From assembly GCA_947175285.1 (NCBI GenBank), contig CAMWMM010000231.1, positions 1 to 7,537 on the forward strand: DNA of 7,537 nt, written 5' to 3'. Every line of letters begins with the position of its first letter. Position 1 is the first letter of the stretch. Positions 6,296-7,537 of the stretch are shown piece after piece. A program made the translations under genes and the position numbers. Source of the DNA: an uncultured Lachnospiraceae bacterium. Lineage in GTDB: Bacteria; Bacillota_A; Clostridia; Lachnospirales; Lachnospiraceae. Below the pieces are notes generated by a model. It did no database searches and was not told the origin of the DNA. It saw only the letters and a program-made list of their open reading frames with translations.

Positions 6296-7345
6296 TACGA
6301 TTTCTTTTAATGCCGCAAACAAAGCATCCATCTGCTCATCCGTTCCAATCGTAATCCGCAGATAGTTATCAATTCGTGCCTTATTCCAATGTCTGACGTA
6401 AATGTCCCGTTCTTTCAGCTTTTCAAAAATCTCCTGCGCCCTGACTGTCTTATGGGAAGCAAAAAGGAAATTTCCATACGAATCAGGAAAATGAAAGCCA
6501 AGCGCCGCCAGTTCTTTCTTGCTCCGCTCCCTTGTCGCAATGATTTTCGCACAGATTTCTTTGAAATAAGCATCATCCTTTACCGCTTCCGCACCAAGCT
6601 GTAATGCCGGCCGGTTCATCGTATAGGAATTGACCGCATATTTAGCATTATTCAAATACCTAATTACCTTTTCATTTCCGACCGCATAGCCGATTCTGGC
6701 ACCCGCCATCGCTCTTGACTTGGAAAAAGTGCGGACAACGAGCAGATTTTCATATTTTGATAAGAGCGGCAGACAAGTTGTACCGCCGAAATCAATATAC
6801 GCTTCATCAATTATCACAATACTGTCCTGATTTTCCCTGATAATGTCCTCTATGGCATCCACATCCATGAAAATTCCTGTCGGTGCATTAGGATTCGGAA
6901 AAATCACACCGCCGTTTCTGCCGATATAATCCTCTTTTCTGATACGGAAATTTTCATCAAGCGGCTTTATCTCATAAGGAATCCGATAAAGTTCCGCCCA
7001 CACATCATAAAAAGAATATGTAATATCAGGGAAAAACACCGGCTTATCCGAGTGAAAAAAGGTCAAAAAAGCCATAGAAAGCACATCATCGGAACCGATA
7101 CCGACAAAAATCTGATTTTCGTTTACATGATGATACTCCGCAAGTAAAGCCGTGAGCGGTGTTTCCTCCGGGAACTCCGGATACAGGCGCAAATCCTGAT
7201 ACGCAATCTCTTTCATCTTCTTTTCCACCATCGGTGACGGCGGATACGGACATTCATTCGTGTTTAACTTAATAATATCCTTTTTCTGCGGCTGTTCTCC
7301 GGGCACATAGGGCGCCGCTTTCCGCACATTATCTTCCCACTTCAT
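6293..7345 (-). CDS. hisC: Histidinol-phosphate aminotransferase (PLP-dependent, class I/II)
   Basis: This 350-aa cytoplasmic enzyme of the HisC branch of fold-type I aminotransferases would convert imidazole-acetol phosphate plus glutamate to histidinol phosphate in histidine synthesis. Supporting motifs are KLNTNECPYPPSP (26-38), VGIGSDDVL (81-89), FPNPNAPTG (149-157) with Asn153, IIDEAYIDF (178-186) with Asp180 facing the pyridine nitrogen, and RTFSKSRAMAGARIGYA with Schiff-base Lys209 and phosphate-binding Arg217. YLRITIG near the C-terminus carries the expected substrate carboxylate Arg. Length is normal. AAAGGA lies 9 nt before ATG 7345. No other his gene is in the window; its neighbours are a TPR-like protein and a membrane protein. 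HisC homologues can also act on aromatic amino acids or cobamide precursors (CobD), so the exact substrate is inferred. Nothing looks damaged. Confidence 0.92.
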   Translation of the reverse strand: MKWEDNVRKAAPYVPGEQPQKKDIIKLNTNECPYPPSPMVEKKMKEIAYQDLRLYPEFPEETPLTALLAEYHHVNENQIFVGIGSDDVLSMAFLTFFHSDKPVFFPDITYSFYDVWAELYRIPYEIKPLDENFRIRKEDYIGRNGGVIFPNPNAPTGIFMDVDAIEDIIRENQDSIVIIDEAYIDFGGTTCLPLLSKYENLLVVRTFSKSRAMAGARIGYAVGNEKVIRYLNNAKYAVNSYTMNRPALQLGAEAVKDDAYFKEICAKIIATRERSKKELAALGFHFPDSYGNFLFASHKTVRAQEIFEKLKERDIYVRHWNKARIDNYLRITIGTDEQMDALFAALKEIV

Positions 7346-7369
7346 CTATTCTGTTCCTTTCCCGTTTTT

Positions 7370-7537
7370 TCAAACGCTTTCAGACGATTTTTCCTCCGCC
7401 AGTTTTTCATAAGTTTCCGCCTGCTCCTTATCTCCTAAAAGAGCGTAACACCTGGCAAGAGCATGCAGCGGAATCTCCCCACTACTATGTATATTAAGGA
7501 TACTCTCTGTTTCATACGCAGCATTATAAAACCATAT
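7370..7537 (-). CDS. C-terminal 55 residues of a TPR-like protein (N-terminus off the right edge)
   Basis: Reading the minus strand in from 7537 gives an open frame to TGA at 7370-7372. It includes WFYNAAYETESIL, then GEIPLHALARCYALLGD and KEQAETYEKLAEE. The last two segments match a tetratricopeptide helix pair: small residues at the repeat positions, Cys-Tyr before ALLGD, then A-x-x-Y-x-x-L-A. Such tails occur on stand-alone TPR scaffolds and on some Firmicute glycosyltransferases, and the missing part would decide. The stop is 24 nt before hisC, so the two genes are probably in one transcription unit. Confidence 0.7.
   Translation of the reverse strand: MWFYNAAYETESILNIHSSGEIPLHALARCYALLGDKEQAETYEKLAEEKSSESV

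Noticed and set aside
5823..6365. A 180-aa plus-strand open frame covering the COG2426 gene
   Set aside because: It is Ser/Ile-rich antisense of a hydrophobic protein. The minus-strand frame has the family motifs and a strong ribosome binding site.

Overview
The window looks like ordinary chromosomal DNA from a low-to-medium-GC anaerobic Firmicute, most likely a gut Lachnospiraceae. I infer this from protein flavour, AGGA/AAGGAG-type ribosome binding sites and the GH2/HisC/Hsp33/NadE repertoire; no rRNA or marker gene proves it. Seven genes are on the minus strand and one on the plus strand. The longest gene-free stretch is about 230 bp.

Layout, left to right. Positions 1-1370 (minus) hold the N-terminal 456 codons of a cytoplasmic glycoside hydrolase family 2 enzyme that runs off the left edge. 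Positions 1371-1602 are a divergent intergenic region packed with nested inverted repeats: a 10-bp stem-loop followed by a roughly 100-nt cloverleaf-like element. Positions 1603-2088 (plus) encode a small membrane-anchored protein with a degenerate FMN_bind-like domain. It converges, with an 8-nt gap, on a glutamine-dependent NAD+ synthetase (2097-4010, minus). Upstream of that on the minus strand are the redox chaperone Hsp33/HslO (4038-4910) and a class I SAM-dependent methyltransferase (4927-5715). After a 67-nt gap with an 11-bp hairpin come a small polytopic membrane protein of the COG2426/Sm_multidrug_ex family (5783-6280) and a HisC-type aminotransferase (6293-7345). Last is the C-terminus of a TPR-like protein entering from the right edge (7370-7537).

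All minus-strand genes from the right edge to 2097 are closely spaced (gaps of 24, 12, 67, 16 and 27 nt), so they probably form one or two transcription units read right to left. The 11-bp hairpin at 5743-5768 is the only candidate boundary. The products are mostly housekeeping: His biosynthesis, NAD synthesis, oxidative-stress holdase and an unassigned methyltransferase. They do not form an evident dedicated pathway.

I see no CRISPR array, transposase, phage gene, tRNA or rRNA, and no convincing new multi-gene system. The items most worth a second look are the nested inverted-repeat element at 1404-1534 and the FMN_bind-like protein that seems to lack the flavin-acceptor motif.
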